Translations under genes and position numbers: made by a program
Shown here: one piece after another, positions 18,728 to 27,698 of the stretch
Numbering within the stretch: position 1 is the first letter of the stretch
How the letters are laid out: each line of letters starts with the position of its first letter
Notes under the pieces: generated by a model
What the model was told of the DNA's origin: nothing
The model's input: only the letters and a program-made list of their open reading frames with translations
Database searches by the model: none
Assembly: GCF_010672525.1 (NCBI RefSeq)
Contig: NZ_JAAHGH010000010.1
Coordinates: 1-64,000 of the forward strand
Direction of reading: 5' to 3'
DNA length: 64,000 nt
Source of the DNA: Okeania sp. SIO2B3
GTDB lineage: Bacteria; Cyanobacteriota; Cyanobacteriia; Cyanobacteriales; Microcoleaceae

Positions 18728-19142
18728 AGAGCTTGCTGATTAAATATCAAAGCATTGACTGATATTGGTGTTAGCATTTTTTGGTCTAAAAAAATGCGCC
18801 TGTTTTCAGCTTTATGCAGCTCAAAAAACTAGTATTTTGGGATGATTATGGCAGAAAAATCACTCTTACAATTTTTCCGACTACTTCCTCTATAATTCCC
18901 CGTTCCTCCTGTCTTCCCCTCCCCTCCTGGGAGCAGGGCTAATTCTTTGTCGTAGCGAGAATATTTACAACCCTATATTTTTTTGAGTTCCTGTGCTTCC
19001 CCCTCTTCCCCCTCTCCCCCCTCTTCCTTTTTTCTAGGCGTGACAATAAATAGACCCTGCCTCCTAGGAGGGGTCCGCTGGTGGGTTGTCTCCAGTATAG
19101 CTGTCTCCTACCCCTACTAAAAGACTTTCCATACGCAAACCC
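18728..19142. mobile_element. AGGG-family MITE-like element, copy A
   Basis: 415 bp between TAAGT duplications (18723-18727 and 19143-19147). The left end is AGAGCTTGCTGATTAAAT; the right end is GCAAACCC. The interior carries a CTAAAAAAATGCGCC-type stem and several copies of the CCCTCCTGGGAG palindrome with TGGGTTG tails. It is followed at once by a partial copy B. Confidence 0.75.
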
Positions 19143-19147
19143 TAAGT

Positions 19148-19287
19148 AGAGCTTGCTGATTAAATCTAAAAGCATTTACAGATAAAGGTAAGTGCCTTTT
19201 TAGAACGAAAAAAAGTGCAACTTTTTAAGCTTGAGTGACCAAAAAGTTAGGATTAAAGACTCACTACGGCAACAAATAAAGGGATAA
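19148..19287. mobile_element. AGGG-family MITE-like element, truncated copy B
   Basis: It begins with AGAGCTTGCTGATTAAATCT directly after the TAAGT that ends copy A, then runs through the family's conserved left 110 bp. It is cut off where the next element starts (about 19288). A further TAAGT occurs at 19464-19468 beyond that element, which suggests the second element landed inside B. Confidence 0.6.
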
Positions 19288-19509
19288 AGGCGTTGGTGAA
19301 AACAAGTATGATATCTTGTCCGGATAAGAGCGCGAACAAAAAACTTCCTCCTTCTACTACTTTTTCTTCTTCTTTCTTCCCCTCCTGGGAGGGGCGCGCG
19401 GGTGGGTTGACTCCTGACTTCTGACTTCCCCTCCACGGTCGGGACCCGCGGGTGGGTTGACTCCTAAGTAATGCGCGATTAATATCATACCCGCGCTTCA
19501 CCAACACCT
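19288..19509. mobile_element. GGCGTTGGTGAA-family element
   Basis: The termini are inverted: AGGCGTTGGTGAA with TATGATATC at the left, and GATATtAATCGCGC-like sequence ending TTCACCAACACCT at the right. The centre is filled with CCCCTCCTGGGAGGGG and GGGTGGGTTGACTCC repeats. The last base triplet (CTA, 19508-19510) supplies the TAG stop of the adjoining minus-strand pentapeptide gene. A relative with the same ends is at 21084-21663. Confidence 0.6.
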
Positions 19510-20830
19510 AATATTTATCCTGAAAAATAGCTCCACGTTTAACTAACTCCTGCTTCATTTCTTCAGTAATTCCTAAATTTTCACCAAATATAGCACCTTT
19601 TAATTCTGCACCTTTTAGGTTAATTTCTCTTAAATCAGCTTTCAATAACTTGGTATTTTTTAAGTTAGCATCCATCAGATTTGCCATTTTCAATTTTGCA
19701 TTTGATAATTCTGCATCACACAGTTGGACTTTTAGCAATTTAGCTTCATTTAATAAAGCACCTGCCAAGATAGCATTAAATAATAAAGTGTTGCTCAAGT
19801 TAGCACCTTGCATATTAGAATTAGACAAATTGGCTTTGATCAAATTAACATCTGTCAGATTAGTATTAGTTAATTTACTATTGCTGAGATTAGTATTACT
19901 GAGGTTAGCATATCTGAAATTAGCATCTGCTAAATTAGCATCTGCTAAATTAGCATTTCCCATATTAGCGCCTTTAAGGTCAGCACCTTCAAGATCAACA
20001 CCATTTAAAGTTCTACCATAAGCGCCATGATTTACAATATCCCAAACAAGATACCACTTATCATCTAATTCTGTTTTATGATTAATTTTTACTCCCCTGA
20101 AATTAACATGATTTAAGTTAGCATTCATCAACTTTGCATAATTAAGATTAGCATCACTTAAATTAGCACCTTCTAGGTTAGCACCTTCTAGATTAGCACC
20201 TTCTAGATTAGCTCGATGTAATTGACCTCTGACAAGATTAATTTTAGATAAATTAGCACCTTTTAAATTAGAATCTTTAAGGTTAACATCTGTCAAATTA
20301 GCATAACTAAAATTAGCATCTGTGAGATTAGCTTCACTGATGTTTGCTTCATCAAGTTGAGCATGACTAAAATTAGCATCTGTGAGATTAGTATTTCTGA
20401 GATTAGTACGAATTAAATTAGCATTAGTTAAATTGGCTTGAATTAATTGTGCATCTGTAATCTCACTACGCCAGAGATTAGCACTCTCTAGGTTAGCACT
20501 GTTGAGGTTAGCACCTCTCAAACTTACCCCTCTAAGGTCTGCACTCTTTAAATTAATATTATTCAGGTTGGCAAACCACATTATTGCCCCACTCAGATTA
20601 GCATGACTCAGATCGCTATTACTAAAATTAGTTCTTTTCAGGTTTGCACAAAGTAGATAAGCATCCCTGAGAATAGCTTCAGTGAAATTAATATCATTTA
20701 GATCGCAAAGACTCAGGTCAGCAAACTCAAGATTTATACCAGTAAAATTGTTAGTCAATTTTTGATTGCTAGTTTGAGCTGTATCATTAATTAGTTTCTG
20801 CAGTTTATCAAGTGATTTTTGATTAGCCAT
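19508..20830 (-). CDS. Pentapeptide-repeat protein
   Basis: 440 residues, almost wholly A(N/D)Lxx pentapeptides from about residue 30 to 415, which should fold as a long right-handed quadrilateral beta-helix. One break (HKTELDDKWYLVWDIVNHGAYGRT order, about 255-275) carries Trp-rich non-repeat sequence and may be a loop. There is no signal peptide. The end (EEMKQELVKRGAIFQD) matches those of the other two pentapeptide genes nearby. Function unknown; scaffold or DNA-mimic roles are known for some relatives. The stop codon is provided by a repeat element. Confidence 0.85.
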   Translation of the reverse strand: MANQKSLDKLQKLINDTAQTSNQKLTNNFTGINLEFADLSLCDLNDINFTEAILRDAYLLCANLKRTNFSNSDLSHANLSGAIMWFANLNNINLKSADLRGVSLRGANLNSANLESANLWRSEITDAQLIQANLTNANLIRTNLRNTNLTDANFSHAQLDEANISEANLTDANFSYANLTDVNLKDSNLKGANLSKINLVRGQLHRANLEGANLEGANLEGANLSDANLNYAKLMNANLNHVNFRGVKINHKTELDDKWYLVWDIVNHGAYGRTLNGVDLEGADLKGANMGNANLADANLADANFRYANLSNTNLSNSKLTNTNLTDVNLIKANLSNSNMQGANLSNTLLFNAILAGALLNEAKLLKVQLCDAELSNAKLKMANLMDANLKNTKLLKADLREINLKGAELKGAIFGENLGITEEMKQELVKRGAIFQDKY

Positions 20831-21083
20831 ATAAAGTTATTCTTTAACAATATATAATAGGATGTTATTTAAAAGCGATCGCTGTAATTAATTTAGTCAA
20901 GTATAATTATGAATAATTACACTATGACTAATATAATTATAATCTAGCAAACTTTCTCATGGTTAATTTGTACCATTTCATCTGTACTCTCAAAAATTAC
21001 TAAAAAATCATCAGCTAGGATAAACAGAAGCATCTGAGAAAGAATACAAAATCAATAAGATTGATAATTATTAATTAGATGAT
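20831..21083. other. Spacer upstream of the first pentapeptide gene
   Basis: AT-rich with one HIP1 site (about 20875-20882). No gene or clear promoter recognised. Confidence 0.4.
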
Positions 21084-21663
21084 TTGGCGTTGGTGATTTG
21101 AGATATGATATCATGTTCGGATAAGAGCGCTATAGAACTCCATTCCGCACTCCGCGATGATGTTGATGCAACGCTTCGCGTTAACGTTTGCGATAGCATT
21201 CTGACAGGAAAGTTGTGCGCCAGCAAACAAAAAACTTTCTCCTTCTACTCGTGGTTTCTTCTTCTTTCTTCCCTCCTGACTCCTGACTCCTTTCTTCCCC
21301 TACTGGGAGGGGCGCGCGGGTGGGTTGACTCCTAAATAGGGCTTGCTGATTAAATCTAAAAGCATTGAAATTTCAAGACAAGTGCCTTTTTGGAGTCGAA
21401 TTGCAGTGCGCCTGTTTCAGTCTAAAACGCTCATGCATGGAGCGTATTTTAGGCGCATAGTTGGGCAGAAAAATCATTCTTACAATTCTTACTTCTACCT
21501 CCTCGTTCATTCCCATTCTCCTGTCTTCCCCTCCCCTCCACGGTCGGGCACCGCGGGTGGGTTGTCTCCAGTATAGCTGTCTCCCACCCCTACTAAAAGA
21601 CTAGTGAAGCGCAAACCCTAAATAATTAAGATTAATATCATACACGCGCTTCAGCAACGCCAA
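21084..21663. mobile_element. GGCGTTGGTGA-family element carrying a nested insertion
   Basis: The ends TTGGCGTTGGTGA and TCAGCAACGCCAA are inverted, with TGAT on both sides (21080-21083, 21664-21667) as a probable 4-bp duplication. TATGATAT motifs follow inside both ends. Within it lies the complete AGGG-family copy C (21338-21618) with its own TAAAT duplication, so the order of events is visible. Confidence 0.65.
21338..21618. mobile_element. AGGG-family MITE-like element, copy C
   Basis: 281 bp from AGGGCTTGCTGATTAAATCT to GCAAACCC, flanked by TAAAT (21333-21337 and 21619-21623). The interior includes an inverted repeat around ATGCATGG and the CTCCACGGTCGGG.. GGGTGGGTTG tail. Nested inside a larger element. 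Confidence 0.78.
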
Positions 21664-21680
21664 TGATTTTTTTTCTGATT

Positions 21681-22502
21681 CTAATTATCCTCAAAAAACG
21701 CTCCACGATTAATTAAATCTTGCTTCATTTCATCAGATAAACCAGAATCATGCCATAACCTAGCATTCTCTACTTTTGTATTCTGAAAATTAGCTCCTTT
21801 TAAATTTGTTAATGCTAATCCAGCTTGACTTAGATCGGCATTAGTTAAATTAGTATTACTCAAATCTGCATCACTTAAATTGGCATTACTCAAATTAGCT
21901 TCACTCAAATTTGCCCCACTCAAATTTGCCCCACTCAAATTAGCTAAAGCTAGACTAACACGACGCAAATTTGCCTCAGTTAGATCAGCATTACTTAACA
22001 ATGCTCCACTCAAATCTGCTCCACCTAAATTCACTTTTCCAAGATTAGCTTCACTCAAATCTGCATCACTTAAATCTGCACCCCGTAGATAAGCTTCATA
22101 CAAGTTTGCACCACTCAAGTCAACACCACATAAATTAACTCCTAATAACTTAGCTCCTGCAAAATCTAAGGCAGGGTTTATACCAGCGATATTTGCTAAC
22201 TCCAGTAAATTTTCTGTATCAGCTTCAACTACACTCTTGATTATTATTCTAAACTCTGAAAAATCACAACCTGCAGTAGTTGCAGACAATATCAAAGTTT
22301 GTAATTCCTCTGAAGATTTGTATTGCAACGACTCAGAAGTTAAATTAGAGTCAAATTTTTGCGATCGCAACCAAAGCACCAATTTTCTTTCTAGCACAGC
22401 GAGTCGATTGGGGCTAATATTATGAGGCCATAATCCTTCAATAGCAGTCATAGAATCAACAATTTTCTCAGCTATATTTTTAATTGTTATAGCAGTTTTC
22501 AC
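21681..22502 (-). CDS. Pentapeptide-repeat protein with helical N-terminal region
   Basis: 273 residues. The first 105 are non-repetitive and helical (KIVDSMTAIEGLWPHNISPN and following), perhaps an interaction domain. Residues about 115-250 are A(N/D)LSx pentapeptides, and the protein ends with the shared tail DEMKQDLINRGAFFED. No signal peptide or TM segment. Paralogous in its C-terminal half to the genes at 19508 and 23786; the three probably arose by duplication. Role unknown. Confidence 0.85.
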   Translation of the reverse strand: MKTAITIKNIAEKIVDSMTAIEGLWPHNISPNRLAVLERKLVLWLRSQKFDSNLTSESLQYKSSEELQTLILSATTAGCDFSEFRIIIKSVVEADTENLLELANIAGINPALDFAGAKLLGVNLCGVDLSGANLYEAYLRGADLSDADLSEANLGKVNLGGADLSGALLSNADLTEANLRRVSLALANLSGANLSGANLSEANLSNANLSDADLSNTNLTNADLSQAGLALTNLKGANFQNTKVENARLWHDSGLSDEMKQDLINRGAFFEDN

Positions 22503-22571
22503 TACCGGAAAATCATTTGAGAGTCAGGAGTCAGAACTCAGAAGTCAGGAGTCATAACTCAGGAGATAGAT

Positions 22572-22818
22572 AGGGCTTGCTGATTAAATCTAAGAGTTTT
22601 TATAGATAAAGGTTTTAGCCTTTTAAAGTGCGAGGTTTTATGTGGTAATGGTTCAATTTAGGAGCGGATTTTGGTCAAGATTTGGGCAGAAAAATTAAGG
22701 AACAAAACTTAGCTCCTACCTCCTCGCTCCCGAGCCATTTCTCCCCTCCTGGGAGGGGCCCGCGGGTGGGTTGTCTCCTGTCTCCTACCCCTACTAAAAG
22801 ACTTTTAAGCGCAAACCC
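22572..22818. mobile_element. AGGG-family MITE-like element, copy D
   Basis: 247 bp from AGGGCTTGCTGATTAAATCT to GCAAACCC, flanked by TAGAT at 22567-22571 and 22819-22823. The interior contains CCCCTCCTGGGAGGGGCCCG. It lies just upstream of the pentapeptide gene after a GAGTCAG heptamer run (22514-22565). Confidence 0.8.
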
Positions 22819-23214
22819 TAGATAAATAAGGCGTTGCATATTTGTGGGATAAATTAGAGTGTGAGGGGTGGAGGGCGTTATACCATTTCTCAAAAGCTTT
22901 TCTACATTTTATGACGGCGTTGCTGAATACTGGGATGATTGAGGCCGACACGGGGACACGAGGACAGGTCAACACGGGGATTATAGTTGATTCTCTCTGA
23001 TAAAATCATCCCGCAACTATGCAATGCCTTATTGACCATAGGAGTAGACGAGTAGGAAAGAAGTAAACATCAGCAACGCTTATTCTTTTATCTGAAATGG
23101 AGCGAGAGGACTTCCAGTATAATCACCGATTTACCAGGAGATGAATCACGACTAAACAAACAATAAGCACCCCATTGAGATAGAATTATGATACAATGTG
23201 GACATGATAATACT
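22819..23214. repeat. Intergenic region with GGCGTTGC-type inverted repeats
   Basis: AAGGCGTTGCATATTTGTGG (22829-22848) and GGCGTTGCTGAATACTGGGA (22917-22936) face an inverted relative (ATCATCCCGCAACTATGCAA, 23005 onward, then TGCCTT). This outlines a 100-120 bp MITE-like element. No gene seen. Confidence 0.5.
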
Positions 23215-23664
23215 AAGCTAGCTCATCATTTGTGTTACCAAGCTGGAATGATATTCGTTGAAGACCTAGACTTGAGAATCTGGGCCAAAGGAATGTTATA
23301 GTCATTCTGAATAAGACTGGAACACTTTTTCAGCTGAAACTCTTTCTAGGCAAGAAACCCTTGTCTCAATCTTAACTGGGATGACTATAGGTAAACATAC
23401 TTTAGATGCAGGGTTCGGTCAGTTTTTCAAGTCTCTTGGCTTGGGTATGCAGGAAACGAGGGGTTGATTTTGGCCAGGTAGACTACAGATATACCAGTTA
23501 AATTTGTCCGAACTGTGGAGCGCATACAGGTAAAAAAGACCTGTCTGAGCGCGGAACATAAATGCCCTGAATGTCACTACTCAATCAATCGTGATGTGGC
23601 AGCAGCAAAAGTGATTTGTCATCGAGGTGTCACTGCGACCAATGCATATGGTAGCAGAAATTGA
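23215..23664 (+). pseudogene. Decayed tnpB (IS200/IS605 OrfB) C-terminal half
   Basis: The 3' half of a TnpB gene remains. It has the RuvC-II Glu context (GMIFVEDLDL), then DAGFGQFFKSLG, the zinc-ribbon cysteines (ICPNCGAHTGKKDLSERG, HKCPECHY) and the RuvC-III Asp context (INRDVAAA). It is broken by a 91-bp MITE insertion, a TGA at about 23464, a TAA where Gln is expected before ICPNC, and a frameshift near 23560. The N-terminal half is missing. A right-end hairpin follows at 23749-23780 and a terminal GAATGTCAA at 23781-23789. Confidence 0.75.
23299..23387. mobile_element. MITE with TA duplication inside the tnpB relic
   Basis: The termini TAGTCAT and ATGACTA are inverted and flanked by TA dinucleotides (23297-23298, 23388-23389). 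Removing the 89 bp plus one TA restores the TnpB frame (KGML-GKHTLDAGFGQFF). TA duplication fits Tc1/mariner/IS630-type mobilisation. A degenerate relative lies at about 60005-60077. Confidence 0.75.
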
Positions 23665-23748
23665 CCCTCGTTGGCGTACTGTCGGTGGTTGCAAACAATC
23701 TAGATAAGTGCCACTCATGCAGTAACCCTAAATCGTGAGGTTTGGGTT

Positions 23749-23789
23749 TCTCCCATTATAATCTTTGATTTAACGGGAGAGAATGTCAA
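23749..23789 (+). ncRNA. TnpB right-end hairpin, probable reRNA/omega-RNA scaffold remnant
   Basis: TCTCCC and GGGAGA pair around the apical sequence ATAATCTTTGATTT, followed by GAATGTCAA, which resembles the ATGTCAA terminus of the other TnpB elements here. Similar hairpins occur at 43201-43233, 44893-44920 and 47843-47870. Being attached to a dead tnpB, this one would need a TnpB in trans. Confidence 0.45.
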
Positions 23790-24961
23790 TCTGAAATCTC
23801 AAACAATGCCCCTCGTTCTACCCATTCATGCTTTTGATGTTCAGAAATACCTATATTTTGAGCAAATATTGTCTTCTCTAAAATAGCATCTTTTAAATCT
23901 GTCCGTTTTAAATTAGCTCCGCGTAAATTGGCCCTACTTAAATTAACTCCACTGAGGTCAGCATTTTGTAAAGAAGCATTACTTAAATCCACATTGACTA
24001 ATTTAGCACTGGGCAGATAAGCACTACTCAAGTCAGCACCACTGAGGTTAGCATTGGTTAAATCAGCACGAGGTAATTTTGTCCGCAAATCTGCATCTTT
24101 GAGATAAGCTTCTACAAGTTTAGCATCTCGTAAATTAGCATTACAGAGATTAGCTTGGCTTAAATTCGCACCATTAAGATTAGCTCCACTTAAGTCAGCA
24201 AGGGTTAAGTTAGCGCCACTGAGATTAGTCTTTTGTAAGTCTGCGCCAACAAAATTAGTATATTGGAGGTCTATCTTACTTAGATCGCTACCTGCAAAAT
24301 CTGTGGTAGAGTTTAGAGCTACAGTTTGAGCAATTTCTGTAAAATTATTGCCCAGTTGCTTTGATAATAATTCTTTGGCGATCGCTATCTGTTGTTGTCT
24401 ACATTCTTCTGCCTTTCTAGCATCCTCCATTGATTGGTATACTAACCGGAGATTAAACAAGGCATCCCCTTGGCTAGTATAATTATCTATTTTCTTCGCA
24501 AAAGCTAACTGCTGTTGATAACATTCTTTGGCCTGGGCAAATTCTCCCGAACCATGATAAGCTATCCCTAAACTGGAGTAGGCTTGTTCACAACCAAATT
24601 CGTCTTGCATTTCTTGAGCGATCGTCAAACGTTTTTGTTGGTATACAACTGCTTGTGAATAATTCTCTAGAGCATAATAAGCATTTCCTAAATTACCTAA
24701 GGCTTTTCCTTCTCCTTCTCGGTCTTGAATTTCTCTAGCAATATTTAAGTGTCGCTGATAATATTCTATGGCTGAGTGATAATCTAATAATGCGTCATAA
24801 GCAACACCAATATTTCCTAGAACTGCGGCTTGTTTTCGGCGATCGGAAATTTCTTGGTAGATAGCTAATGCTTGTTGCCAAGATTCCAAAGCTGCTTCAA
24901 ATTTATGATTTTGATATTGATAAATCCCTTGTTTGAGCAGTTTGTCTGCTATTTCACTCAT
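23786..24961 (-). CDS. TPR plus pentapeptide-repeat fusion protein
   Basis: 391 residues. About 1-195 consists of five TPR-type helical repeats (YQYQNHKFEAALESWQQALA, LGNIGVAYDALLDYHSAIEY and similar), a protein-interaction array. About 205-370 is a pentapeptide beta-helix (ADLQKTNLSGANLTLADLSG). The tail HQKHEWVERGALFE matches the neighbouring pentapeptide proteins. Cytoplasmic, no catalytic motif; likely an adaptor or scaffold. Its stop (23786-23788) overlaps the right terminus of the tnpB relic, so the element inserted at the gene's 3' end. Confidence 0.87.
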   Translation of the reverse strand: MSEIADKLLKQGIYQYQNHKFEAALESWQQALAIYQEISDRRKQAAVLGNIGVAYDALLDYHSAIEYYQRHLNIAREIQDREGEGKALGNLGNAYYALENYSQAVVYQQKRLTIAQEMQDEFGCEQAYSSLGIAYHGSGEFAQAKECYQQQLAFAKKIDNYTSQGDALFNLRLVYQSMEDARKAEECRQQQIAIAKELLSKQLGNNFTEIAQTVALNSTTDFAGSDLSKIDLQYTNFVGADLQKTNLSGANLTLADLSGANLNGANLSQANLCNANLRDAKLVEAYLKDADLRTKLPRADLTNANLSGADLSSAYLPSAKLVNVDLSNASLQNADLSGVNLSRANLRGANLKRTDLKDAILEKTIFAQNIGISEHQKHEWVERGALFEISD

Positions 24962-25604
24962 ATTTTTACCGAATAATTAATAATTAATAATTAAATAATT
25001 CGCGCCTTGAAGCCTCCCCTTGATCGGGGAAAAAGCGGTCGAGGGATGGCGAGGTCTCGGAGCTGTCCGACCATCGACCAAGACAGCGGTCGTTTGCTTT
25101 TGCTTCGCAAAACTGGCGTAACGCAACGCTGACGCGAAACGCGACAGCGGAACGGAGTTCTATCTTCGCAGCTTCCCGTAGGGTGGGATGGCGAGGTCTC
25201 GGAGCTGTCCGACCATCGACCAAGAGAAGAAATAATATTTCCTTATATTCAATTCCGTAACGGTTTTAACCTTCTTGTAATTATCCATTATCCATTATCA
25301 ATTAATGAAAGTTTTTTTACAGTTCCTTAAAAACACTATATTACCTAGTTTAATTTCTTTTTTAGTTCTACAATTTCTACAATATAGTATGCGAAAGAGT
25401 TGATTACACTAAATCCTGTTATCAAAAATACTAGCTTGTCATCTCCTCCACACCTTATTTTCTCATCTATAGCAATCCTAAATGATTTGTGAGAATTTTT
25501 ATAATAGTTAAGATTGACGAAAAACTTTGAAAATTATGACTCCTAATTCCTGACTACCACAGAAATATTACAATTGGAATCGGATTGCTATATTACTGGT
25601 ATTA
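24962..25604. repeat. Palindrome-rich element and spacer
   Basis: 24965-25060 (ACCGAATAATTA ... CTCCCCTTGATCGGGG ... AGCGGTCGAGGGATGGC) is related to the inverted structure at 58168-58375. A 37-bp sequence beginning GATGGCGAGGTCTCGGAGCT is repeated exactly at about 25046-25082 and 25187-25223, with GCG-rich palindromes between. From 25240 to 25604 there is only AT-rich spacer. No credible gene. Confidence 0.6.
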
Positions 25605-26996
25605 TTAATGTTTATTCCAGTGAATACAATTGCCTTTTTTTACCCCACTAATTGCCTGTTTACGACTCTCAAATAATTCTAAAACTCCATCAATAATCAT
25701 TTTCACTAAATCTTGGTTACAGCCATCAATAAAATCTTCAGGAGAAATAATTTTTTGAAATAATTCCTTAATTCTTTCCCTTTGTTTTTTTACTTCTTCA
25801 AATCCTATATATCTAACTATAAATGTACTCAAGGGTGAGTTTCTCATATCATAAGCTGCATTTTGACATCGCCCATCTGCCAACAAAGTTAATACTTCAC
25901 GTTCTAAACTATTTTTAGGTTGATAAGGATTATGAATATCTGGTAAAAAACTCTCCAAATGAGCAGGGTCGAATCCTTGAGTTGGCAACTCTCCAATCAT
26001 TGTTGAAAGAGGTATATTCAAGCCTAATCGCATAGATAATGCCTCAATAAAACCTAGAGTGAAAATTTTACTTCCCAGATAAATTTTAGCAATTTCTAGA
26101 TTTTTCTTCGCCTGATTAACCAAACTTCTGTAAGTTTTTTCATTGGGTTCTCCATCGAATTTGCGAAAAATTAAATTGGGATTTAAAGATTTAATAAAAC
26201 CTTCAGTTTTTTCTAAGGCAATTCGGTACTCAGAAATAGTGTATGAATTACCATTAATGAGATTGTGGTTAGTTTCTGGCAATAAATTCCAGGTATTATC
26301 TAGAAAAATTGAACTAGGTGAACCAAAACCAATAACATCTCGATTAGAGAGTCTAACTGATTTTTTTATTGTTTGATATAGTTCAGCATCAGTTAAATTA
26401 AGATTCCACTTAATATTAGTTTCTCTAAGTCTTTGATAGAGACGTTCAGTAGCAGTTAAGTCATCTTCTGAAATAGGTTGAAATGGAATACTCGCTTCAA
26501 TACAAGCAGCGATTTTCAACAGATGTTTAGGTGTCAAAAATGTTTCCATTGCTTTGGTCGCAACAACAGCGCTCATAAATTCATTTTGCCCACCGAAAGG
26601 TAACAAAGCCTGACCACTAACAAAACCAAAAACAGATGTTATTATTTCAAAAGTTCGGTCTTTTGGTAATTCATTTTTTTCCCTGATTTTTAACTTTCCT
26701 TGTACCTCTTTAATATAAGGAGTAATATAATAACTGAGATTAAAATTCACACTATGATCTATTTGTAGATAGACTACATCATGGAATAAAGCAGCTAATA
26801 CTTCAATCGCATCTTGTGAACCTCCCACTTCAAATATATGATCTGGAGTATGAAAATAACGCCAGGGACTCATCATTGGTTGGACAACTAACTCGGCAAT
26901 TTCAGCAAGTTTTTCTGATTGAACTTCTACCTGTAATTTCCCAGTTGCCCATTTTAGTTTTTCTAAGCATCGTTGATATTCATATTCAAAATTCAT
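25605..26996 (-). CDS. HD-superfamily predicted metal-dependent phosphohydrolase
   Basis: 463 residues. The N-terminal part has the HD signature: His in RYFHTPDHIFEV (about 45-58), the His-Asp pair in VLAALFHDVVY (about 67-77), and further acidic/His candidates. This resembles the predicted HD phosphohydrolase family with the YHxxxH...HD pattern. The C-terminal 200 residues are helical and unrecognised. Cytoplasmic; substrate unknown, and signalling nucleotides are possible. Monocistronic. Confidence 0.65.
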   Translation of the reverse strand: MNFEYEYQRCLEKLKWATGKLQVEVQSEKLAEIAELVVQPMMSPWRYFHTPDHIFEVGGSQDAIEVLAALFHDVVYLQIDHSVNFNLSYYITPYIKEVQGKLKIREKNELPKDRTFEIITSVFGFVSGQALLPFGGQNEFMSAVVATKAMETFLTPKHLLKIAACIEASIPFQPISEDDLTATERLYQRLRETNIKWNLNLTDAELYQTIKKSVRLSNRDVIGFGSPSSIFLDNTWNLLPETNHNLINGNSYTISEYRIALEKTEGFIKSLNPNLIFRKFDGEPNEKTYRSLVNQAKKNLEIAKIYLGSKIFTLGFIEALSMRLGLNIPLSTMIGELPTQGFDPAHLESFLPDIHNPYQPKNSLEREVLTLLADGRCQNAAYDMRNSPLSTFIVRYIGFEEVKKQRERIKELFQKIISPEDFIDGCNQDLVKMIIDGVLELFESRKQAISGVKKGNCIHWNKH

Positions 26997-27698
26997 GATT
27001 TTTTTACTCCTAGTTGATGAATAAAATTTTGTACTTTACTAAGTTTTACTTCTTCAGAGCGATCGCTAGATTTTTTATATATGGCTGTTATATCACAGTT
27101 TTTTTATTTAGCTTTAGGAAATAGCATTATTGATACTAACTTCACCAAAATTATATGACATAAACTGTACAGTTTGTTTGATTTTTTTGCCTGCCTTTAC
27201 CTATCTAAATTTTTTATATGCTTTGCAGATAACTTACTACCAATTTTATGTAAGACTGCATAGAATGAAGTTTTAGGTTTTAGGTTTGATACCAATTTTA
27301 TGTGAGGCTCCACAGAATTATGAAATTTATTAACTTGTCTGTCTCAATTTACACTCAACTCTGATTAAAATATTATTCTATGCAACTTAGAAATGAATTT
27401 GGTATTAATTATTAAAAACTTGACCAATAAAGATCAAATACTTAAGGCTTCAGAATAGACAAAAATAACAACTAATTTTAATACCAAATACCCTCATCTC
27501 TTTTGCCTATTCTCTATTCCTCACTTTCTAAAATTGAGAAATTTGTACTTCATAAAAGTGATAAATTCCACAAAATTTCAATCAGACTTTCTTGCTCCTG
27601 ATGAAAATTATCCCTAGAAGTGAAAATTAATAGTTGACTTTTAACTACAAATTAGGTTAAATTATCAACTATAAATATTATCATGGCCTTAATCATTA
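26997..27698. repeat. Intergenic region with an ATACCAA inverted-repeat element
   Basis: 27289-27406 is bounded by GATACCAATTTTATGT and, inverted, GAATTTGGTATTA, giving a roughly 118-bp MITE-like structure. The same ACCAATTTTATGT motif also stands alone at about 27239-27251. One HIP1 site at 27059-27066. No gene seen. Confidence 0.5.

Noticed and set aside
19200-19507. Overlapping minus-strand open frames of 78 and 84 codons
   Set aside because: They translate MITE and CCCCTCC-palindrome sequence; composition is Arg/Pro-rich from the repeats and no ribosome site is seen.
19650-22092. Plus-strand frames opposite the pentapeptide genes
   Set aside because: They are antisense shadows of the regular A(N/D)Lxx codons, which leave the opposite strand open.
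24984-25223. 79-codon minus-strand open frame
   Set aside because: It lies wholly in GC-rich palindromic repeat sequence with an internal 37-bp exact repeat, and has no ribosome site or homology.
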